Source: Anthopleura xanthogrammica (taxonomy: Eukaryota; Cnidaria; Anthozoa; Actiniaria; Actiniidae). From it: a stretch of DNA of 64,000 bases. The notes beneath the pieces were generated by a model. It had not been told where the DNA came from. It was given only the letters and a program-made list of their open reading frames with translations, and did not search any database. The stretch's first letter is position 1; each line of letters starts with the position of its first letter. The position numbers and the translations under genes were made by a program. The stretch is from the NCBI GenBank assembly GCA_964019055.1, contig OZ025207.1:25391617-25455616 (forward strand), in the 5' to 3' direction. Below are positions 25,217 to 40,320 of this stretch, piece by piece.

Positions 25217-28030
25217 GCACCCGTTTCTAGTCAGAGTAGAATACTACACTACCGCCCACTAACTCTGATTCCGTAACAGTTTGTTATCCAAACCGGCATT
25301 TCCTAGGCATGGTCGACATTGGTGGGATGTTCCGATTTGACTATGCGAAAGAAACTGTTCCAGTTTTTGGAATGTTTGTCGAGTGTCATCATCTTTCATG
25401 TTCCAGTAATCATGCAGAACACAGTTTTCGACATTTTCTACATTTTTTCTTATTACTCATTCTAAATTGGGTTTACTTAGCCACCAAACTTGTTAAAATA
25501 TATACAAAATCTAGCGAGCTATGTGTCTGGTGAAAATTCAATATTGAAACTCCATATCAACAGGAAATACGGAAAACTGAAAACAATCTCCCCTCATCGA
25601 AAATCATGATGCCTCAGTTCAAACAGACAGAAATCTAAGACTAAGTTTCTAATAAATGTTGAAACGTGAATTATTATTTTTTTTTTTTTTCGCTATTTGT
25701 CTGATGAAAGCATTCTAACTTTAATGAAAACCCTGATTGAAAATCACGTAAGGTTACAGTTTCAATCAGTAGGGGCAGAAACCAGGAATGTTTTTTTATT
25801 TCGCACGTCTCTTATCATTATCTGGCAATTATCATTTACAGTTTTATTTTAAAAATAAGTAAAAAATACCGCACAACCTGCAAACTTTATCTGTCCTAAT
25901 GAGTCTATTACAGACCAGTTTGATTACTATTCAGCTCCAATGCTATTTTAGCAACTCTACCCCAATATGAGTAATTTTGCAATATATTAACATTATTTCG
26001 ACTGCACCAGCCAGATCGTGATAATCTCATGAGACAATATTTTTAATCGTCTTTCATTATTCTTGATTGAGTAGAGGAGTAGGTGATCGGAAGTCAAGCA
26101 GTTCGGTGGAAAAACCGCACACGCTCGAAAAGACGTGTGGTTTCGCGATTTCCTCTGCGCTACTAGTTTCCTTGAGAAGGTTGTTAAACATGACTAAACA
26201 TACTGAAAAAATCGGTCCGATTCACAGACATTCATGTTCGTCAATACTCTAAACACATCTCAAAAATGAATGCGATCCAAAGAATTATGTTTCTTTTGTG
26301 ATACCACATTGTTACCGGATACAGAAATTATACAAATCAACATCACTCGGGCGGAGTTAATATCAAACTTTTCTGATGCGTTGGATGTCTTCTTCAAGCA
26401 ACGAGGCATACTGTACTAACGCTACGGTTGCAAAGAGTAATTTGCAGTCATGAATGCGTCAAGATGTTTTTTCTTCGAAAACAATCCTTTTGCCCTACTT
26501 TTGCATAGCCCTTTCTCATCTAAAGAAGCAAAGCTTTGTTAGTTTGTAGAGACGTTTGGCAAAGGTCAAACAACCTCAATAACACATGTACAAACACAAT
26601 GAATCAAGTTTGAATCAATAGTCAAGTATGGACAAACAACCACCTACTCACTTTAGCCATGCATAGAAAGGGAGGAACTGACCTCGTTATCAACCAAAAA
26701 TGAAGAACATCAAATCTGATGTCCAAGTTTTAAGGTCTTTTTTTTTCAAAATTAAAAATCAAGTTTTCGAACAGCGCTGCTGGAATAAGTTTAAACTGAA
26801 ACCGTTTCAAAGATATTTTTATATTGAAATAAGAAATCAATGATGTGAAATATTCTAATGTATGGATACGGTTCCTCATTTAACTTCTCAGTTCGTTGCT
26901 TCTAGAATGTGAAGAACGACAGAGTTATGAAAGGAATGAACTGGGAGGGAAAGAAACTTTTCAAACACCATCAGCTTTAGAGTATTACAAATTTTCAAAA
27001 CATTCACTTATTTATTTAAAAAAACCCATATTTTTTCCTGTGCCAATGGTTTCGTTGTTTTTGACCGAATATTTGTACATTCCAAAGGAAGAAAATGATA
27101 AGCAGATGAAAAGCAGAAAAAAAGAAATACGAAAGGAAAAAAGACACAAAGATGAAATAAAAACATACGGAGAAAGAATAACACTTCGACTTCTTAATAC
27201 GATCAAAGTATTATTCATTATACCCTATATTTAACCTGCAAACTTTATGTTCAATCAGCTGTTAATAGTTAAAACAACCGCTAATGCTCTCGACTGTGAT
27301 TGACCGGAAGAGGTGATTAAATGGTTGAATAAACTCTATCAAAATGTTTATTTTTCTATTTAATAGTTCTTCTGTAGTCTTCCCCGCAGGCGTTTTCAAT
27401 GTCGGCCGTCATACAACGCCCCCCTCTCCTTACTTGTGGGAAGGAATATTGCGTGACGACAGACACTGAAAACGGCTGCGGACGAAATTAGTTCTACTGT
27501 AGCGCGAGGCAAATTAATATGTTCTGCTCTCTTCTCATCATTCAGGAAGTATGTTAAGGAAGCACGTTATACTTCCTAATAATTGATTCGATCCCTTATT
27601 GTTACTATCATGAGAAGATGATATCTTTGTTATCATTACATGTCATTAGAGGAGGAACTGAACTGATCATCACGTAGAAAGAAAAAAGAAAAGAAAAAAA
27701 TAAGGAATAGTAAAATAAAACATACATAAAGAGAGAAAATAAAGTATGAACGGTAAAATTACAAACAAATTTTCTTTCCTGTTTTTTTTTTTTTTTTCAT
27801 TCAGTTTTAGAACCTAGAATCTCGACATGTTGTTTATCTGTTTTCCACCGTCATTCCGACAGCTCAGTTGCGTTTGCTCACTTTCTTGCCACTAAAATAT
27901 TATTATAATACTGAATTTCTTCAAATTTATTTGATCTCGGCTATTAGCTTTATCTTTCCGAGGTCCGGAACCGATCAATGTTCTTTGACAGTTAGTTACG
28001 GTATCAGTGATAACGGGCTATGTCATGTAA
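25217..28030. other. Upstream region of D, left arm and spacer of a large inverted duplication
   Basis: Up to about 27350 this resembles the B upstream region with the 4-kb element removed. Beyond that it becomes clearly more diverged from all other spacers, though still alignable to about 3930 of the A-B spacer. It includes a hairpin insertion at 27378-27488 and a poly(T) run near 27782. The part from about 27530 to 28030 is not repeated in the right arm and forms the palindrome centre. No gene is supported. Confidence 0.55.
27378..27488. repeat. 111-bp hairpin insertion, D upstream
   Basis: Fourth and most diverged copy of the hairpin, with several substitutions in the left arm. The right flanking direct repeat is at 27489-27502. 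Unit E lacks it at the mirror position. Confidence 0.55.
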
Positions 28031-28035
28031 AACGA

Positions 28036-30420
28036 CACTTCCATAATACATACTTCCTGAACGAAACGAAGAGAGCAGAAACTCTCGTCTCACGCTAGCT
28101 ACAGTGGAACTATTAGCAAATATTTGGATAAAGTTCATTTTAAAACAACTGCCTCTTCCGGTCAATCACAATCCGTAAGCTTAAGCAGATGATTGACCAC
28201 AATCTTTTCAGGTTAAGGTGAATTCAATAATATTCTTATTGATCTAGGGCAGTTGTCATTCTTTTCATGAATTTGTCTATTTTCTTTGTGCGTCTCTAAT
28301 TTTTCAGTTTCTTTCTTTTAATTAGATCTTAATTGTTTTCCTTCGAAGATTAACGACACAGGAAAAATATGTTTTTATTTGATAAATAGTGAATGTTTGA
28401 CAAGTTTGTAATACCCTATAACCAATGTTGTTTAAAAAAATGAAAGGTTTCTTTCCCTCCCCGGTTCATTCCTTTCATAACTCTGTCGTTCTTCGCATTC
28501 TTAATTTCTTATTCATACTTGAAAAGTCTTGAATCGTATTCCAGCAGCGCTTTTCGGAAACTTAAAGATAAAGAAACGCCAAAAAAAAAAAAGAAAAAAA
28601 AAACTTAAAACTTGCACATCAGATTCGATGTTCTTCATTTTTGGTTGATAACGAGGTCAGTTCCTACCTTTCTATGCATGGCTAGGTACTAAGTAGGTGG
28701 TTGTACATACTTCACTATAATGATTCGTTGTGTCTGTGTTATTGAGTTTGTTTGACCTTTGCCAAATATCTCTACAAACTCAAAAGCAAAAAATGTTGTA
28801 TTTGAAGAACTGAAGAAATTAAAGGCATCGGACAATTTTGTATTTTGGAGTTAACTCACTGATATACGTGTTGAGTTTCAGTATCCTGTATGAGTTTAAA
28901 GCGGTATTGACGACGGACATGGACGTGATTCAGAAAAAAATTGTTCAGTATTTTTAGTCAACTAATTCTGTTTTGTAAGTGTCTAGCAGAATGTGCACTC
29001 TACGAAACTAGTAGCGCACAGGACATCGAAAACCGACACCCCTTTTCAAGCATGTGCGGTTTTTGCGCCGAACTGCTTCGGACTTCCGATCACCTACTCC
29101 TCTACTCAATCAAGGAGAGTAAAGGGCGCTTAAAAAATCAAAAGTATTATGCTGCAAAACTTGTCGCATGAGATTATCACGATAATATATTGCAAAATTG
29201 CTCTTATTGGGGTAGAGTTGCTAAAATAGCATTGGAGCTGATAGTCATCAAACTGGTCTATAATTGACTCATTAGGACAGATAAAGTTTGCAGGTTGTGC
29301 AGTGTTTTTTACTTACTTTTAAAATAAAACTGCAAATGATAATGGCGAAATAATGAGAAGAGGCCATTTTTTTCAAATCCTCACTGAAATCGGGTTCCCG
29401 TAGCACCTCTAACCTCCCTTCTTCCTTATGCTCATCTCTTACGTCTTAAACGTCTTGTCGTTTTTCTTACGTAGTGACTACGTAAGAAAAACGACAAGAA
29501 ATATTAATTTATTTATATATTAGCCTCATTACATTGACCTTGACGTGTTTCCCTTCTATTTTGAAGTACTATTGACGGTACCCAAAAATACTGGCCATGT
29601 CAATACGGTATAAAAAGAACAGCATTATACTACAAAACGTGTGGTAAAGTTCTAACAGATAAATACTCGATCAAGTTTTTCTTGGTCACAAAGGTCGGGT
29701 ATTGAGTGAAACATTTTCAAGTGTTTCACTAGTATGTCACTTAAGCGAGATAAAATTTTAAGCGCTTGCCTCTACTGACTGAAACTGTAAACTTGAGTGG
29801 TCAAACGTGACACAAACGTAAATGAAGACTTAAATGTCACCACGCGCTTCAAAGTAGAACACAGTATCAAAACTGAACTGAATAAAAAGGTACGTCATTA
29901 TCAATCAGGGTGTAAAGGAACGTTAGAATACTTTCGTCAGACAAATAGAGGGGGGAAATAGTTCACGTCTTAACATTTATTTGAACTGAACTTAGTCTTA
30001 GATTTCTGTCTGTTTGAACCGAGGCATAATGATTTTCGATGAGGGGAGATTGTTTTCCGTTTTCCGTATTTCCTGTTGATATGGAGTTTCAATATTGAAT
30101 TTTCTCCAGACACATAGCTCGCTAGATTTTGTATATATTTCAATAAGTTGGGTGGCTAAGTAAACCCAATTTAGAATGAGTACTAAGAAAAAATGTAGAA
30201 AATGTCAAAAACTGTGTTCTGCATGATTACTGGAACATGAAAGATGATGACACTCGACAAACATTCCAAAAACTGGAACAGTTTCTTTCGCATAGTCAAA
30301 TCGGAACATCCTACCAACGTCGACCATGCCTAGGAAATGCCGGTTGGAATAATAAACTGTCACGGAATCAGAGTTCGTGGGCGGTAGAGTAGTATTCTAC
30401 TCTGACTAGAAACGGGTGCA
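28036..30420. other. Upstream region of E, right arm of the inverted duplication
   Basis: This is the reverse complement of the spacer upstream of the minus-strand copies (about 1178-3490 of the A-B spacer), diverged by substitutions and indels. It has an extra stretch of about 390 bp (29363-29755) containing a perfect hairpin, and lacks the 111-bp insertion. The frame at 28941-29171 plus is open only in this copy. No gene is supported. Confidence 0.55.
29454..29498. repeat. Perfect 21-bp hairpin with 3-nt loop
   Basis: CTTGTCGTTTTTCTTACGTA(G) and its exact reverse complement are separated by TGA. It lies inside a stretch present only in unit E. Possible roles are a transposon end, a repair-generated inverted repeat or a structured RNA; the sequence does not decide among them. 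Confidence 0.75.
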
Positions 30421-30426
30421 TATATA
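30421..30426 (+). promoter_or_regulatory. TATA box of gene copy E
   Basis: TATATA stands 111 nt upstream of the copy E ATG, in the same leader context as copies A-D despite the inversion. Confidence 0.6.
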
Positions 30427-30536
30427 GGCAGGCAACATGCTCTAGGTTCTCATTGATCAGAAGAATCAAAACCCAAGAAGATCAAAAAACCAAACTATCT
30501 GAAGAAGACGAAGCTACAGTTACCTGAATCAGAAAC

Positions 30537-33217
<2,681 letters not shown>

Positions 33218-33814
33218 GATTATATAATACGCTATGTAGCTGCTACATATTTTGAATCGGAGTAGTGCCGTATCAGTGACGAGGAGCGATAGTGAACCAC
33301 GGGACCTGTTATTATTTACCGCCTGGTGTTGGGGGGAAATATTTCTAGACAACTGCATGAAGGATTATTGAGCTAAAAATTGCCAGGTATCAAAGGGGGA
33401 ATGACTAAGTAGCAACATCCCCCCTCCTTTCCCTAAGGCGATAAATAATGACCGGTTCCTAACTACAAACGGATGTCTAAGTGAAAATATCCAGCCGTAT
33501 TCACCCAACTTTCTGTAGAGTATATTAAGTAAGTCATTGATAGATGATACATTTTTTTAGGAAAAATATTTTGAAATTGAATGACGGTATTTATATGTAA
33601 TACAAATAGGCCTAGGGCACTCGCTCTATCTAACCCGTGTAATACACTCGCGCAAAAGGGCGTATTTGCCGCATAAGGAAAGCACGAGTCTTATAATAAT
33701 ATGTAGTAGTGAAATATCTATGGCACATGTTGTGAATATTGGAGTATTTAACAATCTAGTTTCAGTTCTGAAGTGTAAAATTGTTTCATGGTTATATTTA
33801 TAGTATTTATTTTT

Positions 33815-33820
33815 AATAAA
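33815..33820 (+). terminator. Poly(A) signal of gene copy E
   Basis: AATAAA about 600 nt past the copy E stop codon, in the same conserved 3'-flank context as in the other copies. Confidence 0.5.
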
Positions 33821-34998
33821 TATTTCTTTAAAAAATTTCTAGGAAGTTTGATTTTATTTATTATTGTGGTCAGTTGACAAGTGCTAAACGTTTCGTGAAT
33901 AAACCTGTCCACTTTCTAAGATTGTCATGAATGAAATTCCTGATGAATTCGTTATGAATTCCTTTTTTCTTTTGAGAAAATACTTGAGCTCGTAACTTTT
34001 CTGCAAAAACTGAAATTTGGGACTGGATAACAAGGTGGTCTTCTTTGATTTCATTAGTTTCGGCTCATGAAAAGTTTCACGTTTTGAACTTGGTCTAATT
34101 TTGCAATTAAGATTTAAGACAAATTCCCGAGGGGAAAACAAACTCGCTGTCTTTTCTCTTGAGGCACGTGTTTAGAGACTGAATTCGAATTTTACTGAAT
34201 TTCCTGATCTTTACCAGCTGACTGGCCATAGAAAACAAAACAGATTACGAGAATTCAAAAAATATATAAAAAAATAGATTAAATGAACTGAGAAAGAACA
34301 AGTGAAAAAGTAGAACAAAAAGGTATATTTGTTTAAAAAAATGACTCCGAGTTATGTACCGAAGTTGTACTTTTGTATTTTGTGTTCCTCACTAATGTGT
34401 AGCAGTGTACAGAAGGACTGGCCAAGAAAATATTCCACTTATATTAATAGTTATACGAGGTCATTCGCTGTCATCATCAATTTCAAAAGCGTAATTTCTC
34501 TACATAATAAATAGTTCAAAACTTCACATACTGGTAAAGTTTCAAGGATGTAGATCATTTTGTTACGGAACTATGGGAGAGCAAACACGACGAAGTTGGA
34601 CGAACATGATGACGTCAAATGCCGTCGAAAACGTTAAGAAGGCGGGCATCGGAAATCGTAATTAATCTAGAAAGAACATTGATCGGTTCCAACTATATAT
34701 TTAAAGCAAATACATTTTTTAGACGAATTAGTATTATAATGTGTCAAAAAGTGAGCAAAAATTCATAGTTGTCGGCATGACCGTAGAAAACAGATCGATA
34801 ACATTTATATCATGTAGGCTGTGACCAGAGAGGGTTATGTACTAACTGAATAAGGTTCTAGGTTCTACAAAATGGAAAACACACCAAAGAAAATTCTCTT
34901 GTAAATTTACTTTTGACATATCTTTTTTCCTTCCTCTTGTTTCTGTGTCTATCAATATTTTTTTTGTATGTGTGATGATCACTTCAGTTCCTAATTCT
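33821..34998. other. Downstream flank of copy E (inverted unit sequence)
   Basis: Reverse-complement counterpart of about 3575-4780 of the A-B spacer. Homology to the minus-strand units ends abruptly near 34998, which marks the outer end of the inverted duplication. Frames at 33884-34141 and 34842-35027 (minus) and 34329-34514 (plus) are not conserved in the other units. Confidence 0.55.
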
Positions 34999-35938
34999 CC
35001 CCTAAAGATAATAATGATATCAACCATTTAATTTGAGTGCATACAGAATTAAAACCTCTATAAAAGACAGATACGATCAATTTTAGAAGAGTGCTAATGT
35101 TAAATCCACAAAAAATAGTTACCATTCAACTATTGTACATGTCGGCTTATTTGTTTACATCTGTACTAGTTTGACATGAAATTCGTCTAATCGGCTTTTA
35201 ATATTACTCCGGTTTCCGACTCACTTTAAAAAGCGGAAATGCCGTATATGCATTTCAAAATACATTCTTTGTATTTTAGATCATGAACCAATAAAATTCA
35301 AGTCGAGGGAACCTTTTGAATGTAATTTCTTCGATGTACTATAGACGCGTTAAGCGTAACGCTTCGGTTGGCATGACCCTTTAGCCGGATACACTTCACT
35401 TCAAACTTTGGTTTGTCAACACCAAACCACTTCGAGTCCAAGCATGAAACTTCTGTGAGATGACAAACAATAACCAGGCTTTGGCTGACTGTAATTTTTG
35501 TCTCGAAGTTTTAGGTACCAGGAAAGGTTTTTGGCCGTTAAACTTAGCCAATTTTCGCATGTTTTTCAAGACCACGAAAATGGGGTTCACAAAAAAACTA
35601 TAAAAAAATAAATAGCCAACTTAAAAACAAACTTCTAATGCAAAATCAAACTTTAAGAGTGTCTTAATATGTGAGAGAAATATTAGATTAATCAGTTTTA
35701 TATTTAGCCGTCAGCAGTACCACAAAGTAAGCTTATAAATCAGTCAGTTCGGGTGTGAAAATCGGCTAATTTACCGCCAAACCAAAATTTCGTAAAGATC
35801 GCCAGAAAAAAAATTCGCATCAACTTTTTAGTATTTTTCCCATGATAGGAACACTAAATGGGATCATTTGGTGAAATAAAAAAAAATTCGAATTTATTTA
35901 TCTGACTTGAGATTCTCGACTGTTACGGGCATCCGCTC
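34999..35938. mobile_element. Single-copy stretch ending in a TTAA-type element terminus
   Basis: This sequence occurs once in the window. Its right end reads GATTCTCGAC...CCGCTC followed by TTAA (35939-35942). This resembles the terminus of the 4-kb element (GATTCTCGAT...GTCGCTC then TTAA), and the adjoining AT-rich sequence is loosely similar. The left end was not found. It is probably a diverged or truncated relative of that element. A minus-strand frame at 35396-35590 is unrecognised. Confidence 0.4.
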
Positions 35939-35942
35939 TTAA

Positions 35943-36085
35943 GTTACAGGTAGGTGTATAGTTGGTTTGAACTGTTCCATTAGAACAATTCTTGTCTCGG
36001 TTTTATCAACCGGTTTTATCAACCGGTTTTTCTGGACAAATCAAAAACACCCATAGAGTCCCGTGCAAAATTTGAGGGGTTTTTA
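35943..36085. repeat. Start of unit F: block shared with 45641 and 57181
   Basis: The block beginning GTTACAGGTAGGTGTATAG opens units F, G and H. Here it contains a local duplication of TTTTATCAACCGG and joins after about 140 bp to the orphan 3'-flank. The roughly 1.1 kb carrying the integrase remnant in units G and H is missing. Confidence 0.7.
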
Positions 36086-36690
36086 TTTGAGGTGACTAAA
36101 TAGCAACTTCCCCCCCCCCCCCCCCCCCCCCTTCCCTAAGGCGATAAATAATGACCGGTTCGTAACTACAAACGGATGTCTGAGTGAAAATATCCAGTAT
36201 TCACCCAACTTTCTGTAGAGTATATTAAGTAATTCATTGACAGATGATACATTTTTTTAGGAAAAATATTTTGAAATTGAATGACGGTATTTATATATAA
36301 TATAAATAGGCCTAGGCACTCGCTCTAGCTGACCCATGTAATACACTCGCGCAAAAGGGCGTATTTGCAGCATAAGGAAAGCACGAGTTTTATAATAATA
36401 TGTAGTAGTAAAATATCTATGGCACATGTTGTGAATATTGGAGTATTTAACAATCTAGTTTCAGTTTGAAGTGTAGAATTGTTTCAGAGTTATAATTATA
36501 GTATTCATTTTTAATAAATATTTCTTTAAAAAATTTCTAGGAAGTTTGATTTTATTTATTATTGTGGTCAGTTGACAAGTGCTAAACGTTTCGTGAATAA
36601 ACCTGTCCACTTTCTAAGATTGTCATGAATGAAATTCCTGATGAATTCGTTATGAATTCGTTTCTTCTTTAGAGAAAATAATATATAAAT
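36086..36690 (+). repeat. Orphan copy of the A-E type 3' flank (unit F)
   Basis: From the poly(C) tract onward this matches the 3' flank of copy E (33410-33970), including the conserved GCACTCGCTCTA region and the AATAAA at about 36512. No exon lies upstream. It looks like the tail of a lost gene copy or a separately duplicated 3'-UTR. Confidence 0.65.
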
Positions 36691-38765
36691 TAAGGCATTG
36701 CCTAAAAGCGGAGCTGCCAAGGAATAACCGTTTCTCTAGTAGCTTGCCTACAAAGGATGACACCTCAGTTTTGGAAATTTTCTCGATTCTGATTACCTAA
36801 CAGTCTCAGATCAGTTGAGTATGGTTTCTCAATAAAATTTCGCATTTTATCCAGCGGTCTTTGTGCGCGCGCTCATTTTGGGCTCAAATCGAGCGTTCAA
36901 AATTAGGCAGTCACCTTAATTTATTTGAATTTATGGCCGCCATTTTGGACCGGAGAAGGGTCTATTGTTGATCCAACTTCAGGTAGCTAACGATTATAGT
37001 AGACCGAGAAGTAAACTTTTTCGTCTGTAGTAATACTAAAGAAATACAAGCTCTACCATATGATGCTATGTTTCTAATGCCGGTTCGACTTTGGGTCTTG
37101 ACATTGAACAGATTAGAAAAAACTTTTGGAACCTTTACGCCATCCTCACTCACTCGTGCCCCTTCGAGATAAAACTTTTTGCCTCCAGACGTGAATTTGG
37201 TGAATGTCAATCAAAGGTATTTCCATGAATTTCGTTTCTCAGAAGTACAAAAATTGGTTGTATTAGTTAATAATTATGGTATTTGATTTATGCGTATGCG
37301 CTCATGCGACGAACAGAGAATAAACATGGCCGTCCACCAACATCGAATAGTTATTCTCAACATCCCGATCATCTCGATCAATCCTGCCTAATCAGGAACA
37401 CAACAACATTCCCAAGTGAAAATTATAAAATTTATAAAAAATTCAATTTTATAAATTGAATAAATTGTTCTGCCAGATAAAAACTAAATGTTACAAGACT
37501 GATTGTCGTTGAAAGCTCTCTGTTGAATGCCTCTTACAACAATATATATAACTATAACGGCCGGTAGATTAGAAGACATTCAGTGTACGTCTGTTGTTTG
37601 AATGAAAAAAATATTTATCTTTCCAAATGCTTCATCAATGCTAGAGTCGTCTCGAGAAATTCTCAATTCCTAGACCATAGTAAGTTATAAAATAACTTGT
37701 TATTCATTTGTCACAAGGCTGATAAAGCAAAGGTACTGTGAATCTAAACACGAAACTTGATGATTGCTGAATATTTGAAGCTACTGGGTGCAGGTGAACG
37801 GTCGTTTACCTTAAAAAATACCTTCGATTGACGTCCATCGAGTTCACGTCAGCTGGAGGTGAGATGTTTTGTCTTGAAGGGGCACGTGTGGCTGAGTACA
37901 AATGTAAATTTGCGGATGCCAGAGTTTTTCATTTTCACGTTCCAATGAAATCTCTATCACGGTCTCACCCCTTCCTCCTTCCATAACATTGTTGCGTTGT
38001 TCTAGGCAAAGAAAAGCCAATTGTTTCTACGATTTTCCCTTGATTTATTTGAAAAATGAACTAAAAGAGAAAAAAAGTCCTAACATATTCTGTCCAAGAT
38101 TGTCGAACCGGATTCATTACGAGTTTAAAGGGGCACTTGGATGAAAATCGATGAAAACTGGGAATGCCTTGAAATTTGGTTAAACCTATCTATATGGCCC
38201 CAATAGTAGCCAAGTAACATATTTTCTTCGCAGTCAAAAGTGGCGGATAAGAATTATATATATTTTTTTCAGCATCTAAATTGTGAGTAAATGATGCCAT
38301 TTACTCCACCCTATTGTTCTATTAGTTTTTAAACCAAAATTTCTCAACTGCGCCGAGTGACTCCCAGGCTAAAATTTTTGCCAATCTGGTTTTCATAATC
38401 AGTTGAAAGCCAAGGTCATTTAATCAAATTGTCAAGAATTTTGAGAGATCTTTCAATTATACTTGTATTACCTGTAGGGGGTCATGCATTCAAAATTTCT
38501 GACATTATGAAACAAGATAAGAATTTTGCCATGTTCCTTTGAATCAAAGTCAAGGTCGAATAGTTAATTTTCTTTTTAAAGAAACGTCATTTAGTGAACA
38601 AATCTCGTATGTACGTAAAAACTCACGGTACGAACGTGCCTTGCCGTTCCCATGACCGCGTACCGTGTCCGCGTACTTTGGACACAGGAAGCCCAAGCAA
38701 GGTAATCTTCTATCTTATGTGGAATTGTAAATCGTTAATCTAAAGTAATGTTTTCGTAATTAGCT
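36691..38765. repeat. 2-kb repeated block, unit F copy
   Basis: This block recurs at 47745-49921 and 59000-61084. It includes the left end of a TTAA MITE (AGGGGCACTTGG, about 38131) whose right end is deleted here. A minus-strand frame at 36962-37210 (82 codons) is open here and at 59268-59525 but frameshifted in unit G near 48200, so it is at best a decayed coding fragment. No RNA gene is recognised. Confidence 0.6.
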
Positions 38766-38814
38766 TAATTTACGAAAAAAATGTATGTGTCAAGCTTGGT
38801 AACGAAGCTAACTG

Positions 38815-39519
38815 TGGTTGGCGGAATAGTTCAAAATTGAAGACGTCTATATTTATTCAAATTCAATCAATAATCTGTTCATGTTCAAGTTTTTATGTTG
38901 ATTCAAGAATAAATCACTTCAAATTCAATCTCTATATTTATGTTCATGATTTTACATTAACAAACTCAAGAACTGTTTGCATTCAACTTAATGCACCTTT
39001 TAATTCTTTCAAAAATTCATATCCATTGAAGAATTGATATTCATCCAAGAATCTATATTCATTCAAGAATGTATATTCATTCAAGAATCTATATTCATTC
39101 AAGAATTTATATTCGTTCAAGAATCTATATTCATTCAAGAATTTATATTCATTCAAGAATGTATATTCATTAAAGAATTTATATTCATTCAAGAATCTAT
39201 ATTCATTCAATAATCTATATTCATTCAAGAATCTATATTCATTCAAGAATCTATATTCATTCAACAATTTATATTCATTCAAGAATCTGTATTCATTCAA
39301 GAATTTATATTCATTCAAGAATCTATATTCATCCAAGAATCTATATTCATTCAAGAATTTATATTCATTCAAGAATCTATATTTATTCAATAATCTATAT
39401 TCATTCAAGAATCTATATTCATTCAAGAATTTATATTCATTCAAGAATCTGTATTCATTCAAGAATTTATATTCATTCAAGAATGTATATTCATTCAAGA
39501 ATGTATATTCCGCCAACCA
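38815..39519. repeat. Inverted-repeat-bounded element carrying an 18-bp minisatellite
   Basis: TGGTTGGCGGAATA (38815-38828) is exactly inverted at 39506-39519 and bounds the element. Positions 39037-39510 are about 26 copies of an 18-bp unit, ATTCATTCAAGAATCTAT, with scattered variants. Because 18 is a multiple of three and the unit has no stop, frames on both strands are open (NEYRFL repeats on the minus strand). I regard these as non-coding. Confidence 0.8.
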
Positions 39520-40320
39520 TAGCTAACCGGCGGTCAGTCCACAAACAGAAATCTCTTTTTTAAAAATGCTTAGTTTCAAAAATTCTTATCTTCGTCAGTT
39601 TAGTAAGGGCAATTTTAAATTACAAAACTTCGCAGTTTTATTAATATCGATGTGGAACATTTACGTTAAACTCTTCAGCAAGTTTTCCTAAAAATAAGTG
39701 TCGGTATATATTGCAAAGTTATAAGGCAAAGTTATGTTGACTTAATTTATAATTTTGTTAATTTATTTCTGTGTCTGGAAAAATAAAAACCCTTGAAAAC
39801 TTTGACTAGTTATCTCGCTGGCTAGGGCCTGAATGTAAAAGAGAACACCTGTTTTGCACCTGTTCGATTTCGAATTCTCGTGTGCTGAGGGAAAAAAAGG
39901 AATGAAACTCTTCGTTTACAACAATGGCAATCTTTTCGTAAGACATAGAACCCGTTAAAACGGACTTGGATTTATTTGAACACGGTTACAAAGGCATGAA
40001 ACTGGGTCGAAAATGAACTGTTAATACAGAACGCCTACACAAAAACGGTATGAAGTATTAGAACCCGTTTACGCGGACGCAGTTTAATTTGAAAACCTTA
40101 TAGACCTGGAAAACCTGGGGGAAAAATACAATGAAAAATATTAGCATCACGAAAGATTTCAATCTTCAAGAGAAGGGAGTTCTTTTGTTTTGACCCCCAG
40201 GTTGGGAATTAGTGCAAAGGGTCTATAAGGACGTTGTCAAGGTTGAAAACCAAGAATATGAGCTCAAAAATAATGATATTCATTCTGTAGTAACTTGAGC
40301 TTACACTTATTACTGAATAA
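39520..40320. other. Spacer between minisatellite and 57-bp repeat, unit F
   Basis: About 800 bp duplicated at 51499-52300 in unit G with small indels. No gene, RNA or mobile-element signal is recognised. Confidence 0.5.

Noticed and set aside
36962..37210. 82-codon minus-strand frame in the 2-kb block
   Set aside because: Open in two units but broken by a 1-bp deletion in the third. No recognisable domain, so I treat it as a possible decayed fragment only.
37875..37960. Possible tRNA-like or SINE promoter boxes (TGGCTGAGT followed by GTTCCAATG)
   Set aside because: The second box fits the B-box consensus poorly and I could not fold a cloverleaf.
38983..39516. 177-codon minus-strand frame of NEYRFL repeats, and similar frames at 50910-51622
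   Set aside because: It is a direct translation of an 18-bp minisatellite without stops. Several frames on both strands are open equally, array length differs between units, and no promoter or splice context is seen.
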